From positions 224,336,415 through 224,400,414 of the forward strand of contig CM035406.1 in the NCBI GenBank assembly GCA_020310875.1: a stretch of 64,000 bases of DNA, in the 5' to 3' direction. This DNA is from Ceratopteris richardii (taxonomy: Eukaryota; Streptophyta; Polypodiopsida; Polypodiales; Pteridaceae). Numbering within the stretch: the first letter of the stretch is position 1; every line of letters begins with the position of its first letter. Of this stretch, positions 11,941-23,455 are shown one piece after another. A program made the position numbers and the translations under genes. The notes below the pieces were generated by a model. The model searched no databases and had not been told where the DNA came from. It saw only the letters and a list, made by a program, of their open reading frames with translations.

Positions 11941-13860
11941 ATGATTGTTGAGATGCAGGTGATGCTACTTCCCTTGTTTACTAACAGTTTATTGCTTGGT
12001 GCATTGTGTGGCATGGCTAGGGATAGTTTTCCTTGTGAGGATGCCCTTTCACCAAGTTTGTTTCTCCAGTATTGGGGAATCATTGATTATGGTATCAAGA
12101 TTGCCTTCCACGAGGTCATGACTTTTTGTATCCCAAATGAAGGGGGCAATGAGGATGATATTAGGCACTAGCGTATGGGCATGCTTCTCATCTTAGCATA
12201 TGAAACTCTAGCAAAGGTTTTGAGTGTGAGATTGTAGCCATTGCTTGAGAGACTGATTCACCCAACTCATATGGGATCTACCAAGGGTCGTAGGATCCTT
12301 GATAACATCTTTACCTTATCGGCGGTGTTCTCCCTTCGTCAAATGCATGATGAGCCTCTTGTAGTTCATCTAGACTTTGAGAAATCCTATGATGGGCTTA
12401 ACTCAGCTTTTCATAAGGACACTATGTTTTCTATTGGCTTCCCAGTGCCCTAGATTAGGGGTGTGGTTTTCCTCTATTGTTCTACCCATAGCTATGTTCT
12501 TATGGATGGGGGCGAGGGGAGAAAGGTTTAGCATTCTACTATTCGTTACACAGGACTCAGCTCTAGTTCCTAATTTCCTTCTATTCTTGGTCGAGGCCAT
12601 GAATACTTTTCTACCTTCTCATGATACTAGGTTACATGGTATTAGGATTCTTGTTAGAGAGGAGATGTTGCAAGATGATAAATTTTCTAATGACATTACC
12701 ATTTACTTGCTTGAGTATTAGGCCAATATGAAGAGCTTTTTTGTATCCTTTGGATAGAATTTATGATGGATCTGTTGAAAAGATTAATTAGCCTACGTCA
12801 TGTAGCTCCTAGATTGGCTTGAATGATTGTCCTAGATGGCTTTGATATGCCAAGTTTTAGTGGATCCCCCTAGCACTTAAGTTCACTATCTTGGATGCCA
12901 TGTTGGTGTTAGCTCTCAAGTGAGTAGTAAATACGGCCTCTCCTCCTGACTATTAGGAGGAAGTTATTATACTAGAGCACTTCTTGCTTGTCTCTAGGTG
13001 GGAGGATTGTGGTGTCTAACCAGGTTATCCTAGCTCTGATGTGGTATATCACCTCCTATTAAATCTTCTGAGGATCTTGTATCAGCCATATTAAGGAGCT
13101 TATAAGGAACATTCTTTTGTCTTGACGGAAGGGTAGTTTCACTTGGTCTACGGTTTGTTGGTAGTTCATCATCCTTCCAACCGAGCATGGCGGCCTTGGG
13201 ACTATTGACCCTACCTACTAGAGTAGATCCATATTGGGCAATTTTATATTTTATTATCTGCTTTGAGAGATTAATCCTCTTTGCTTGCCATTGGAGGGCC
13301 CTAGTAGCCTAAGATCATGTGAATGTTCATCAAGATGAGGGGTATGGGGTTCTCGAGGTGTAGTGAGGATTGCATTTAAGTCTATTATCTTGAGATCTTG
13401 GTGCAGTTGTAGCAGGCTCGTGTCTAGATTCCTCCCTTTTGTCTCAAGGAGTAACCCCATCTCCCATTTCCTAGAATCCTCTCATTCACATGGAGACAGG
13501 GTTCGTGATTGGTTCCGAACCTCAGGTTTCTTCTCGTGAGATTTATAGAGGTCGTAGGAATAACATGGCATACTAGATCAGTTTTAGACTCTCGTCGAGG
13601 CGTGACAATAGGATGGTTGTATGGGGTTGTGTGCCATACCTTAGGTGCTCAAGGACATTGAGCCTGCTATTTTGAGTGAATTGGGACCTAGTCTGAGCTC
13701 TCCCCCTCATCGGTTTGGTTGGGTGCCTTTACTCAAGCGCATGTCTTGATTGCTCTTCTCACCTTTACTCAAGAGAATACTCTGCATAGGATTAAATTGA
13801 ATCCTTTGTACGTTCAAAAGGTGAGGAAGACTTATGTATACTCCGCATGTCCAAAGCTTG
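11941..13860 (+). mobile_element. LINE 1 RT region captured in composite unit, copy 2
   Basis: One of the best-preserved copies of this LINE RT. Open pieces of 76, 70 and 114 codons cover the pre-finger block (11941-12171, IPNEGGNEDDIRH), the finger block and palm (12241-12453: IHPTHMG, KGRRILDNIFTL, LDFEKSYD), and the region after the palm up to the eroded DD box (12655-12720). The thumb block follows at 12930-13100, then a weaker C-terminal region to 13860. Stops and frame changes separate these blocks. It is nearly parallel to 53888-55790, including the same right-hand wording GTACGTTCAAAAGGTGA. Confidence 0.8.
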
Positions 13861-13952
13861 TTCCAACGACCACGCGTCTTGGGATGAACTCCAAACCACC
13901 GAGAACAACGGTGTGAATCTCGATCCGAAATCTTATTGGAGGCGAAGACCAA

Positions 13953-14428
13953 AGTTTTTTTTTTTTTTTTTTTGAAGAAACAAGGAAAATTTAAATTAAT
14001 GGTGGCCATATACAAAGTGCCTTGGGCAGGAGACACCTGTCCCAAAGGACAATTTACAAGTAGTAGTACATGTCTAGCCTTTTACAAGAGTACTGTTCAG
14101 CTAACAGTTTTTTCCATCTAGAGGGAGAATTTTCAGACAAAATCTTGAAGACATCATAGTTATTACAAGAAGCATCTCTGATTCTCCTAATATAGGACAG
14201 AGAAGCATTTTTCAGAATAACAGGCAAAGTGATAAGGTAGTTCCTTTTTCTGCTACCAAATGTAGCCTCATTCCTACTGAGCCAAATGTACCAAAGAATG
14301 TAACCCCTCCAAATATTCCACAGCAAAATATCCAAGTGATTACAGCAGCCTAGAATAACTTCCATTTTACTAAGCCCCATTGAAAAAAAAATTTGACATT
14401 ACTAAGCCCCTCTCATTTCCCCAAAAGT
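13953..14428 (-). mobile_element. 5'-truncated LINE insertion with poly(A) (minus strand)
   Basis: On the minus strand an open frame of 108 codons (14380-14054) resembles the extreme C-terminus of plant LINE ORF2 proteins (the block LLWNIWRG..LWYIWLSRNE). A short 3' UTR follows, then an 18-19 nt poly(A), seen as T's at 13953-13971. The still-long poly(A) and open frame suggest a recent arrival. A degenerate target duplication may be TCTTATT at 13930 and 14429. The paralogous site near 55790 lacks it. Confidence 0.6.
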
Positions 14429-15038
14429 CTTATTCAAGAGCGTAGAGATGACAATGTCCATTTGGGAAGCTAGCGAGCTCAATAAGGGTTACCTTTGCCT
14501 AAATCATAATCGGGAATGGGAAGTTCATATTAGGAAGAAGTACGAAGGCTTGGTCCACATAAATTCTATGCTTGTTTTCAAGGTAGAATATTTCTCTACA
14601 CGAAAGTATGGCTCAAAACTCTCGCACGTGGAAGCACCTATGGAACTATAAGGACCACTATCAGATCAAGTAGGAGGATGGATACTAGGCTGAGAGTAGA
14701 GTATGAAGATTGATGTGTTTTGAAAAGATGAATCGAACATGTTGCAATAAAGATTGAGGTATGCTACTATTCATGGGCATCGTAGGCTAGATGCATTCTC
14801 TGAAAAAATTCCAATTAGTTCAAAGACATTTAAAAATTTTAAATAAAAAATGAATATCATGGAATTTATTACAAAAATGGTGCACTCAATGTTCCTCATT
14901 GAAATGAGCTTAAAACGTTCAAGCGCGTAGGCACCCTTTACTTGACAAGGTGAAAACGTTTCTACTCTCACAAATTCTCTCGTGAGGAATCTCGACCAAT
15001 GTGAATGCCCATAAAGGTGATAAAATCCAGCCCTTGTT
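14429..15038 (+). repeat. Composite-unit tail, second type, copy 1
   Basis: This tail replaces the copia RNase H tail in this unit. From about 14618 onward it matches 55791-56103 closely (GTGGAAGCACCTATGGAAC, then AGGTGATAAAATCCAGCCCT just before the LTR). The part at 14448-14617 has an open frame of unknown kind with no match elsewhere in the window. The origin of this tail is not recognised. Confidence 0.6.
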
Positions 15039-15855
15039 TGCTGAAGTACAAGCTTCAACCCTAGTCTGGTTCGGACCATCAGATGGATGACACTTGGAGC
15101 CCAATCTAGCACGCATTTAAGCATGATAATCCACATATCAAATTTGAATTCGAATCCTCACCTCCATAGCGAACATTTGAATCACACTTACGTGTGAGTG
15201 ATCGCCTATAATCTAGGAAACGTAATTCTTAGCTTATAGGGAATCTTTTCATCTCTATATCTACACATAGTCAGCTTTGAAATTGAGAGATCCTACATAT
15301 TTGTGCTCAGTAGTTTGGAAGCAATTAAGTATGCCTTGTAGCTAAGGTAGCTCACTCATTGCTTGCTTGGGTGAGTTTGAATAAGGTTTTTTGTTGCCAT
15401 AGCTAGCACATAGAAGGCTGTGTGAGAACTCTAGATTGCTCACGTTGAGCAATGTACATTAGCCATATCTCACTTAATTCTTGTGATGTCTGTCTTGTTA
15501 TCAAGCTAATTAATTTTTCTTAAGTTTTCTAAAGTCCTAAATCAATTCTCTACATATTTTTAAGAGAACTAGGATCAATTGTAAAAAGGTTTCTATCTAT
15601 GTACACATATGAGAAGAGCAAATTTATTCCTCTTCAAGGTGATGGTTCTCCAAGTAGGAGTAACCACTTTAGGTGAAATAAATTGCTTAAGAAAGGTCCT
15701 GAAATTTATTCTATGTGAGTAAAACGCCTTGGGTATAGTGTGCATATTCTTAGATATACAATCATTTAATTAAAAACCAAAGGTTCTCTCTAGTTTCCTT
15801 TGAGGACACTATGGCCTCAAGGCTGCATAGAGAAGTTGTAAATTTTCTCAAAGCT
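15039..15855 (+). repeat. Family B LTR 3 (full length)
   Basis: It runs from TGCTGAAGTACAAGC to the point where a degenerate Met-tRNA primer site (TTATCAAAGCTA) begins. At about 817 bp it equals LTRs 4, 6 and 7 in length. It is the 5' LTR of the copia B copy to its right. By hand count over the first 180 bp it differs from LTR 7 at about 11% of sites but from its own partner LTR 4 at about 28%. Confidence 0.85.
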
Positions 15856-18800
15856 ATTATCAAAGCTATTTGAAACATTTGAAGCATTCAAGAGGAACAT
15901 CAAAAGAATCTCAAGAAAGGGGGAGTGTACTAGTGAAGAAGGAAAACATAAGCATCTTCACTTGGGTACATCTTTAAGATGGGACCTAAATCTTTTGTTA
16001 TTAATCAGCTCCTTTGAATCAAAGGGATCTAGAAGAGTGTATTTGAGCTCTTTATGTTAGATTATAGCACTCAAATCTAGAATTTGGACAAGAATAACTA
16101 TCAACCATGGAGTTTTAGGCTCTCTAGTTATCTTATGGGAAGGGAATTATGAGCTCTCATTAGCGGCACAAATGCAATACCTAAATTAGGACAAATTCCA
16201 ACTCATGATGATTTAAGGAATTTCAAAGAATGTAATGAAAGGAATAAGAGAGTCATTTTTATAAATTTGCAGCACATTAGCAATTCCATTATTGGGCATA
16301 TAGAAAACTTAGATACTTTCATGAGACTATAGGAAATACTAGAGAGAATCTACTCCACCTGGATTAAAAGAAGGAAGATTCAACTCAAGAATGAACTTAA
16401 TAACTTGAACAAAACCCCTAGTAGCATCATAAATGATTACATATTGAAGATCAAAGAAGTGAGTGATGCATTAGGCTCTATAGATTCTCACATAGATGAT
16501 CATGACATATATACCTTAAAAAAGATGAGGGATGATGAGAAGTGGAAGGATTTTACGACATTTGTGTATGTCACAGATACTCTTCTAGATTTCGAGGAGT
16601 TCTTGACCTTGTTGGTAAGTGAGGAAATGAAAACTCGAGGTTCAAATGCAAAGGGCAATGAAGCCCAAACCTTTTATGGAGGTAAAGGCAGATGAAGAGG
16701 AAGGAATCAAGTTAGAGGAAGAGGAAGACAAAATAGAGGATCAAATGGTGTTTGTGATGAAGACCAAGGGAGCAAGTGATCTTCATCTAGTTGAGGAGGC
16801 AATTTTAGATGGACTAGGATGGCCGAATCACAATCCCAATTCAGAGTGATGCTTCATTTGTGCCAACTATAGTCATTGTGCAAGAGACTAGTATCAAAGG
16901 GACAAGACAAATTACTAATAAAGGTCAAGGTTATTATGCATTTAAATCAAATGAAAATGAAAGTATGCTAGATAGGATGTAGATGAGTGACTTCAAGACA
17001 CAAGGATCAAATACTTGGTAAATTGATACTGGGTGTAGCAAGCACATGAGTTGCAGCAAGGCATTCTTCTTAAACATGTAGGTGACATCAAGTAAAGGAC
17101 ATGTAGAAACAAGGGATGATACTCATCGTGCTATTACACAGATAGGTGATGTTATTTTAGAAGGTTCTCATAAATTCAAGTGTTTGAAAGATGTGCTTCA
17201 TGTTCCCAAAATCCTAAACAACATAGTTTGTGTGGGGAAAATGGTTGAGATAGGTCTATAGGACAAGTTCAATAAGAAAGGATGCCTTGTGGAAAACGTC
17301 AAAGAAGGGTAAAAGATGATAGCCAAATCAAAATAGAAGGAAGCTTGTTCGCCTTTGATGTGTGGTTTTACTTCAATCACACAACTTATTTCACATTCCA
17401 AAACAAGAAAGTGTCCAAATGGAATCCATGGCACAAAAGGTATGGACACATAAACACTCGAAGGTTGGACATGGAAAAGAATGGGTTAGTGTTAGGGTTG
17501 CCTCTACAATCAAAATCTCAAGAACATGTGTGAATCTTATCAGTTTGGAAAGCAAACAAGATTACCATTCAAGAAAACAAAATAATGTGAGCTACCATCC
17601 ACTCAAGCTTATTGATACAGATGATTGGGACCAGAAAATGAAAACTCAATTAGAGGTAATAGATATTTTCTAACTTTGATATATTATTTTACAAGGATGA
17701 CTTGGCTCTATTGTATAAGACATAAATCAGATGTATTTTATTATTTCAACAAGTTCAACGTTATCGTTGAATGATAATGTGACGAGTACATCAAGTGTAC
17801 TAGGTCAAATGCAAGGGAAGAATACTTCACCTCGTGATTTTTCTAATCTCTTCAAAACTAATGGTATAAAAAGGCAAATCACATGCAGGTATACACCACA
17901 AAAGAATGATGTATCAAAAAGGAGGAATAGGCATATTGCAAAATGTGCTAGGGCAAATATGAAGGAGATGAGTTTGCTTAATTGTCATTGGGATGATGCA
18001 AAAACCAAAACTATTTAAATCTTGAATACAACTCCCATATAATGTAAACATTCTAGCACACTTTATGAAGCTTGTTATATTAGAAATCTTGATGTTTCAC
18101 ACTTGACAGTGTAAAATTGTACTTACTATTTGTTGATTACAAATGAATTAAGGACAAAGCTTTATTAGGCATAAAAATTGGTGTGTCTTTATAGGATATG
18201 AAAGTGACCAAAAGGGTTATAGGTGCTATAATCCTACAACAAAGGAAATAAAAGTATCAAAAGATTTCAAATTTAATGAATTGTTACCTTTGTATGCCTC
18301 TAATGTTTTTCTATGTAGGATAGTGAATCAGAATAGAAGAACACAACAAGGGATGAACTAGAGAGTGTGTTTCTTAGTAGATCCAAAGATTTGAGCTCCC
18401 ACCTATCATCGAATAGTGGTACATCAAGTCAATTAAGCGATGCAAGAAGCAAAGGAAAAGCCAAGGTCAATTGAATTGAAGAAGATGAAGATCTATGGAT
18501 TGAGCTCAACAAAGACAGCCATGAGAACAAGGGGGAGAGCTCAAAAATCAACAACAAATATCCAAATCAAAGGAATGTTGAGATAAGGAAATTCGATAAG
18601 GTAAGGTAATGAGTTGAAAGACTTACATATGATTCATTTATGGTTGGACATTATGCTTGTATGATGAGCCCACATGTTTAAACAAGCTGACACATGCAAG
18701 GAGTGGAGAGAAGCTAAGCAGAGACGCTCAAGCATATGGAAGGAAATAACACTTGGATTCTTGTATCAATGAAGAAAAATATGAAGATAATTGGGAGCAA

Positions 18801-20454
18801 GAAATTTTATGATGTAAAGAAGCATTGAAATGGAAGTATTGATAGATATAAAGCTAGGCTTGTAGATAGGGAACTTCTATACATGGATCAAACATTAGGT
18901 TTTGAAGACAAAGTCCAAGATGGCTATGTTTGGAGGTTCAAGAAAGCATTATATGGTCTCAAAAAATTCCCAAGGGCTTGGAAGAAAATACTTGTGGAGT
19001 ATCTAATCAGTTGTGCATACAATTAAAGCAAAGTAAATCCATAGTTGCTTTACAAGAATGAAACTGAACTATCTATCTACTTGTGTATATATGTAGATGA
19101 ACTAATCATTAAAAAAAATCATGAAGGTATCAGTGACATAAGAGAGAAGCTTGGGAAGTAGCTTTAAATCTCAGAACATGGAGATCTAAGGTACCTTCTA
19201 AGTATTGAATTATATAAAGACAATGGCATTCGCCTAATGTAGATAAGGTACATTTTGGATGTTTTGAAGAAGTGTGGACTTACAGGATGTAAACCACTGA
19301 GAAATCCTATGGAGGTGAATATGAAATTGAGCTCATTGGACGGAATGAAGTATAGGATCCACTTCTTTAGAGGTCTAGAGCTGCGTAAGTGAACTATGCC
19401 ACTATTACTAGACTAGCTCGAGCATATATAGTTGGTGTGCTTTCTCAATTCATGCACACACCTAGAGCCCCACATTTACTTGTAGCAACGACACTATTAA
19501 GATTTCCTAAGTGTAAACTTAATAAAGGTCTATTTTCTCATTTTGAAGATTAATTGTAGTTAAAATCCTATACCAAGGCTGATTGGGCTAGATTCAAAGA
19601 TGATAAGAGAAGTAGAAAAGGATATGCAATGATGCTTGGCAGGATAGTCATCTCGTAGATGGAAAAAAGCAAACCATAGTTGCCCTCTCATCTACGAAAG
19701 TTGAATAAAGGCATTAGCTCAATTGACTTGTGAGGTTACAGTACTCAAGAAGCTAAGCATTAAGATAGACTTGTAGATTAATTAATTTCAAGTCATGTGT
19801 GATCATATGAGTAATGTGTACCTATTTTCCAATCCCATGTTGCATGCTAGAAGTAAACACATAGAGGTACACTAGCATTACACAAGAGAGAAGGAACTAG
19901 CTAAAGAAGTTCAAGTGCAGCATATAAGTACCTAGGACCAATGTGTTGACATGCTCACGAAAGCTTTGGACTCAATGAAGTTAGCAGACTTCAAGAAAAG
20001 CATTCATTGTTGGAGATGGATGTAGAATTGATGTTTGGAAAGATAGTCATCTCTTAGATCGCAAAAAAGGAACCCATAGTTTCCCTCTCATCCACTAAAG
20101 CTGAGTATAGTGCATTTTCTCAAGTGACTTGTGAGGTTAGCTGGTTCAAGAAGCTAATCTTTGAGTTAAAGTTTCAAGGTAACAAAATTTGACTCATGTG
20201 CGATACTATGAGTAGTTTGTACCTATCTACCAATGCCATATTCCATGCTAGAAGCAAAGTCATAGAAAAACATTACCATTATATTAGAGAGAGGTTGTTG
20301 GCTTAAGGCGTTCAAATGCAACAAATAAGTACCAAGGACTAATGTGCTAACATGTTCACAAAAGCTTTGAGCTGAATGAAGCTCGAAAAGTTCAAGAAAG
20401 TCATTGATTCTTGGAGCTAGGATGAAGAATTGAAGCTTGAAGCTTGAGTGGAAG
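15856..20454 (+). mobile_element. Copia family B internal region, fullest copy (fossil)
   Basis: A Ty1/copia gag-pol fossil between LTRs 3 and 4. Parts in order: gag of the UBN2/Retrotran_gag_2 kind (about 16080-16720, best piece 16405-16695), zinc knuckle (about 16855-16910), aspartic protease with D-T-G (about 17010-17080), the GAG-pre-integrase HH-CC block with WHKRYGHIN (about 17428), integrase (about 17580-18100), reverse transcriptase (about 18700-19330, with ALYGLK and YVD motifs), RNase H (about 19540-20010) and a repeated RNase H end (20040-20450). It is thoroughly broken, with on the order of twenty or more lesions, and cannot be active. It is old: its two LTRs differ at about a quarter of sites. 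Confidence 0.9.
19630..20450 (+). repeat. Tandem duplication of the copia B RNase H end
   Basis: The stretch from the GATAGTCATCTC word through the CATAGAGGTACACTA-like motif to the end of pol occurs twice in a row (about 19630-20030 and 20040-20450). The second copy is the one next to LTR 4. The same doubling is present at about 60070-60470 and 60480-60890, so it predates the duplication that separated the two copia copies. Confidence 0.85.
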
Positions 20455-21276
20455 GATTGAAATCCAAGCTTGAACCCTTGTCTAATTTGCACCATCAAAT
20501 GAATGATGCTTGGAGCCTCCTAAAGCAAGCATTCAAGGATGAGAAATCATGAATGAATTCTGAATTTGAATCCTCCCCTCAACAACCAAAGTTTGAATCA
20601 CAATTAGGTGTGGGTAATTGCCTATAATCTAGGAAAAATAATTCCTAACTTTTATGGAATCTTTTGATCTCTATATCTCCACATATCCAGTTTTGAACTT
20701 GAGAGATCTTGCATATGTGTGTGCTCCTAGATGGTTTGGAAGAAATTCAGTAGGCACTGGAGCTAAGCTAGCCCCTTACTTTCCTCCTTTGGTGAGCATG
20801 AATAAGGTTTTGTATAGCTATAGCTAACATACATAATTTTGTGTGAGCATTCTGGGTTCCTGTCAATGTTGAGCATTGTTCATTAGTCACATCTCACTCA
20901 ATTATTGTAATCTTTGGCTTGTTAAAAAGCTAATTATGTCATCTAAATTTAGTTAAAGAAGTCTTGGATCAAATCTCTGCATATTTTGAGAGGATCAGGT
21001 TCGTGAGTGAACATGTTTGTATCTATGTACACCTAGTGAATAGCAAATTTAGTAGGCCTTAAAGGTATTGGTTCTCCTGGTAGGAGTAACCCATATAAGT
21101 CAAATAACTTGCATAGGGAAGTTCTAAGAGTCTTGTTTATGTGTGAAAAATGTCTCGGGTTCAGTACGCATATTTCTAGATATTAATACTATTCATTAAG
21201 AAGAGGTTTTGTGAAGTTGCCTATGAGGACTCTATAGCGTGAAGGCTGCATAGGGAGGTCGTGAATTTTCCCAGCA
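20455..21276 (+). repeat. Family B LTR 4 (full length)
   Basis: It starts at GATTGAAATCCAAGC after a purine tract and ends at CCAGCA before TTGGTACAGAGG (21277), a close relative of the Met-tRNA primer site TGGTATCAGAG. It serves both as 3' LTR of the copia unit on its left and 5' LTR of the composite unit on its right. Length 822 bp. Nearest relative in the window is LTR 8 (about 10% different over the first 165 bp). Confidence 0.88.
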
Positions 21277-23230
21277 TTGGTACAGAGGAGGTTATCTTGA
21301 GATAGAAGGTGTCGGCCTTTGTTTTTCACTTTGTTGAAGAGAAATATTATTTGGATCTCCTTACAAAGAGTTCATAATCTGAGCTCGCGCTATTCTCATC
21401 AAGCAATATTAGGAAAAGCAGTTGGATGCCCAACACCCTTGTGGGATGCGATTAGAAGTGACACCCTTTAAAAGATATACAAGAATGTTGGGTTTCCGCA
21501 TTGGTAGCCTTGCCAAGGGCTAAACGTCAGACAAATACTTCATGCATTTTAGAAAAGACAATAAAAGGATATAATACAAGGATATATGCTTAAGATGAAA
21601 GTGGTTCCGTAGGGAGCGGTTGATTGATCCATTTACTTTTTTGTAGATCCTTCTAACCAGACTTTTTTGAATCTTTTTAATTGAGTTTGTGACTGTCGGA
21701 AACAAAATTATGAAGCAGTGATCTTGATTCTTGGGAGTAGAATCAGAAGCCCATGGACCCGAACCAAAAGAGGAGTCCGTTTGAAGGAAGTCACGGAAAC
21801 CTATAAGTACATTTAATGGAGAGGTTGCTATGCTTTTATTTCTAGAAGGCGATATCCTTTTCCTCAAATGAAATAAATTAACGATGACAATGCCACCAAG
21901 AAGAATAAGAGTGTCAATCGCACTCTTTCACTTGGTTGGATAAGCATTGCATGAAAGATTAAAGCAAGGTAAATAGTTGGGAATTAGTTAATCACTATAC
22001 GCGGTGCAAATACTTGTAGAAGCATGAGAAGAGCTCTTCGCATATGGTTGCAAGATGATTCTGATTGCATTTGTTGACGACATTAGTGGCCTTTCTTCAG
22101 ATGCATGACGCGAGTCATCCAAAATTGTCATCGTTGTCGTCCGGACGTTGTTTTTCCGACAGCTTATTGCATGGTACGAAAGAGAATAAAGTAAAATGAC
22201 GCATATCATTTTACTTTATTCTAAAACATACCCATCCTTTAATTGATGAAAACTGTTTTATTTATTTTTGGCAGTTAGAAGGTGTTTCATAGTGTGTACT
22301 ATTCAAACAAGTAGGACATATGGTTATAAAGAACATTTTTCTGGCGTCTCCTTTTTAATTAAAGCACTTTCGCACCCACCAATTGCGTAACTGATCCTTT
22401 TCGCATTTTTGATCCGTATGCCTACCCCACGAAACCAAATTTTAAGCTATGGAATAAATCAGACCTAAATATCGAGTCATTTCCATTTTCCGTAAAGTCG
22501 TTTGACATGATGTACAATACAATATTGTCTTATTCCTCTTCATTCCAGCCAATGTTCAAGTCCAGATTAGCACACGTGCGCACAGTATGTATCAACAAAC
22601 TCATATGAACACAACATACACAAAAGTATGGTATCTTGCACACACGGGGGGTGTATACTTACACGCATTTACTCAGTTATACAATATCATAACACTTATA
22701 ATTACATACATTGACTCATATATAAATGACACACGACATACACACATCAGTATCGTCACTCTCGAAAGGTTTGCCCATATGTACGTGACCAAACAAATTT
22801 CAATTTCAAAACTTTGCAAAAGTGGTCAAACACTCAGTCATTAGACTTAACACATTCTTTCCCTCTTTGGGGGATATTTTCTTCAAGAAAATAAAGCTAT
22901 ATATATCACCATAAGCATTCTCCCGATCCTCACGCTCTAATTTATAAGAACATGATTTCTTTTGTTCATTTATTCATTCGGTTTCTTACTGAAAGTGGGA
23001 AAGTAGGGAATCTTTTCTAGATTGCGGAAACTTTTGCACAAACTGAATTCTCCTAAGTTCCATCTTTTCCATTCTAGTAAGAACTCATGGTAGAAATATT
23101 TTCTTTTATGTGTGGGATTAGGCAGCTCCCCCGCACGGATGGACCTATGACTATGGCACATGGGTAGCTTAGAGAGATTTCCACGCATTTTTACCTCATC
23201 CTATTATCTGCGAAGACTCCATCTGAGACT
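21277..23230 (+). repeat. Composite-unit leader, copy 3 (non-coding)
   Basis: It begins with the best-kept primer-site remnant (TTGGTACAGAGG). It has the same landmarks as the other leaders but lacks the tRNA-like stretch where copies 1, 2 and 5 carry it (around 22560-22600). No coding content was found. Confidence 0.78.
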
Positions 23231-23455
23231 TGACATGATGAACCAATGTTGCATCCTCAAGCATGTGTGGCAATCTATAACCGCTGAAATGTAGGTGATG
23301 CTCCTTGCCTCGTTTACCAACAATGATTATTGTGTGGCATGAGAGTTGACATGATGAACAAATGTGGCATCCTCTAGCATGTGCGGCAATCTATAACCGC
23401 TGAAATGTAGGTGATGCTCTTTGCCTCGTTTACTAACAATGAGTATTGTGGGCAT
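23231..23455 (+). repeat. Local tandem duplication of about 115 bp
   Basis: The stretch from TTGACATGATGAAC through CGTTTACCAACAATG occurs at about 23231-23340 and again at 23346-23455 with few differences. The other LINE 1 copies have it once. It is a private change of this copy. Confidence 0.85.
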
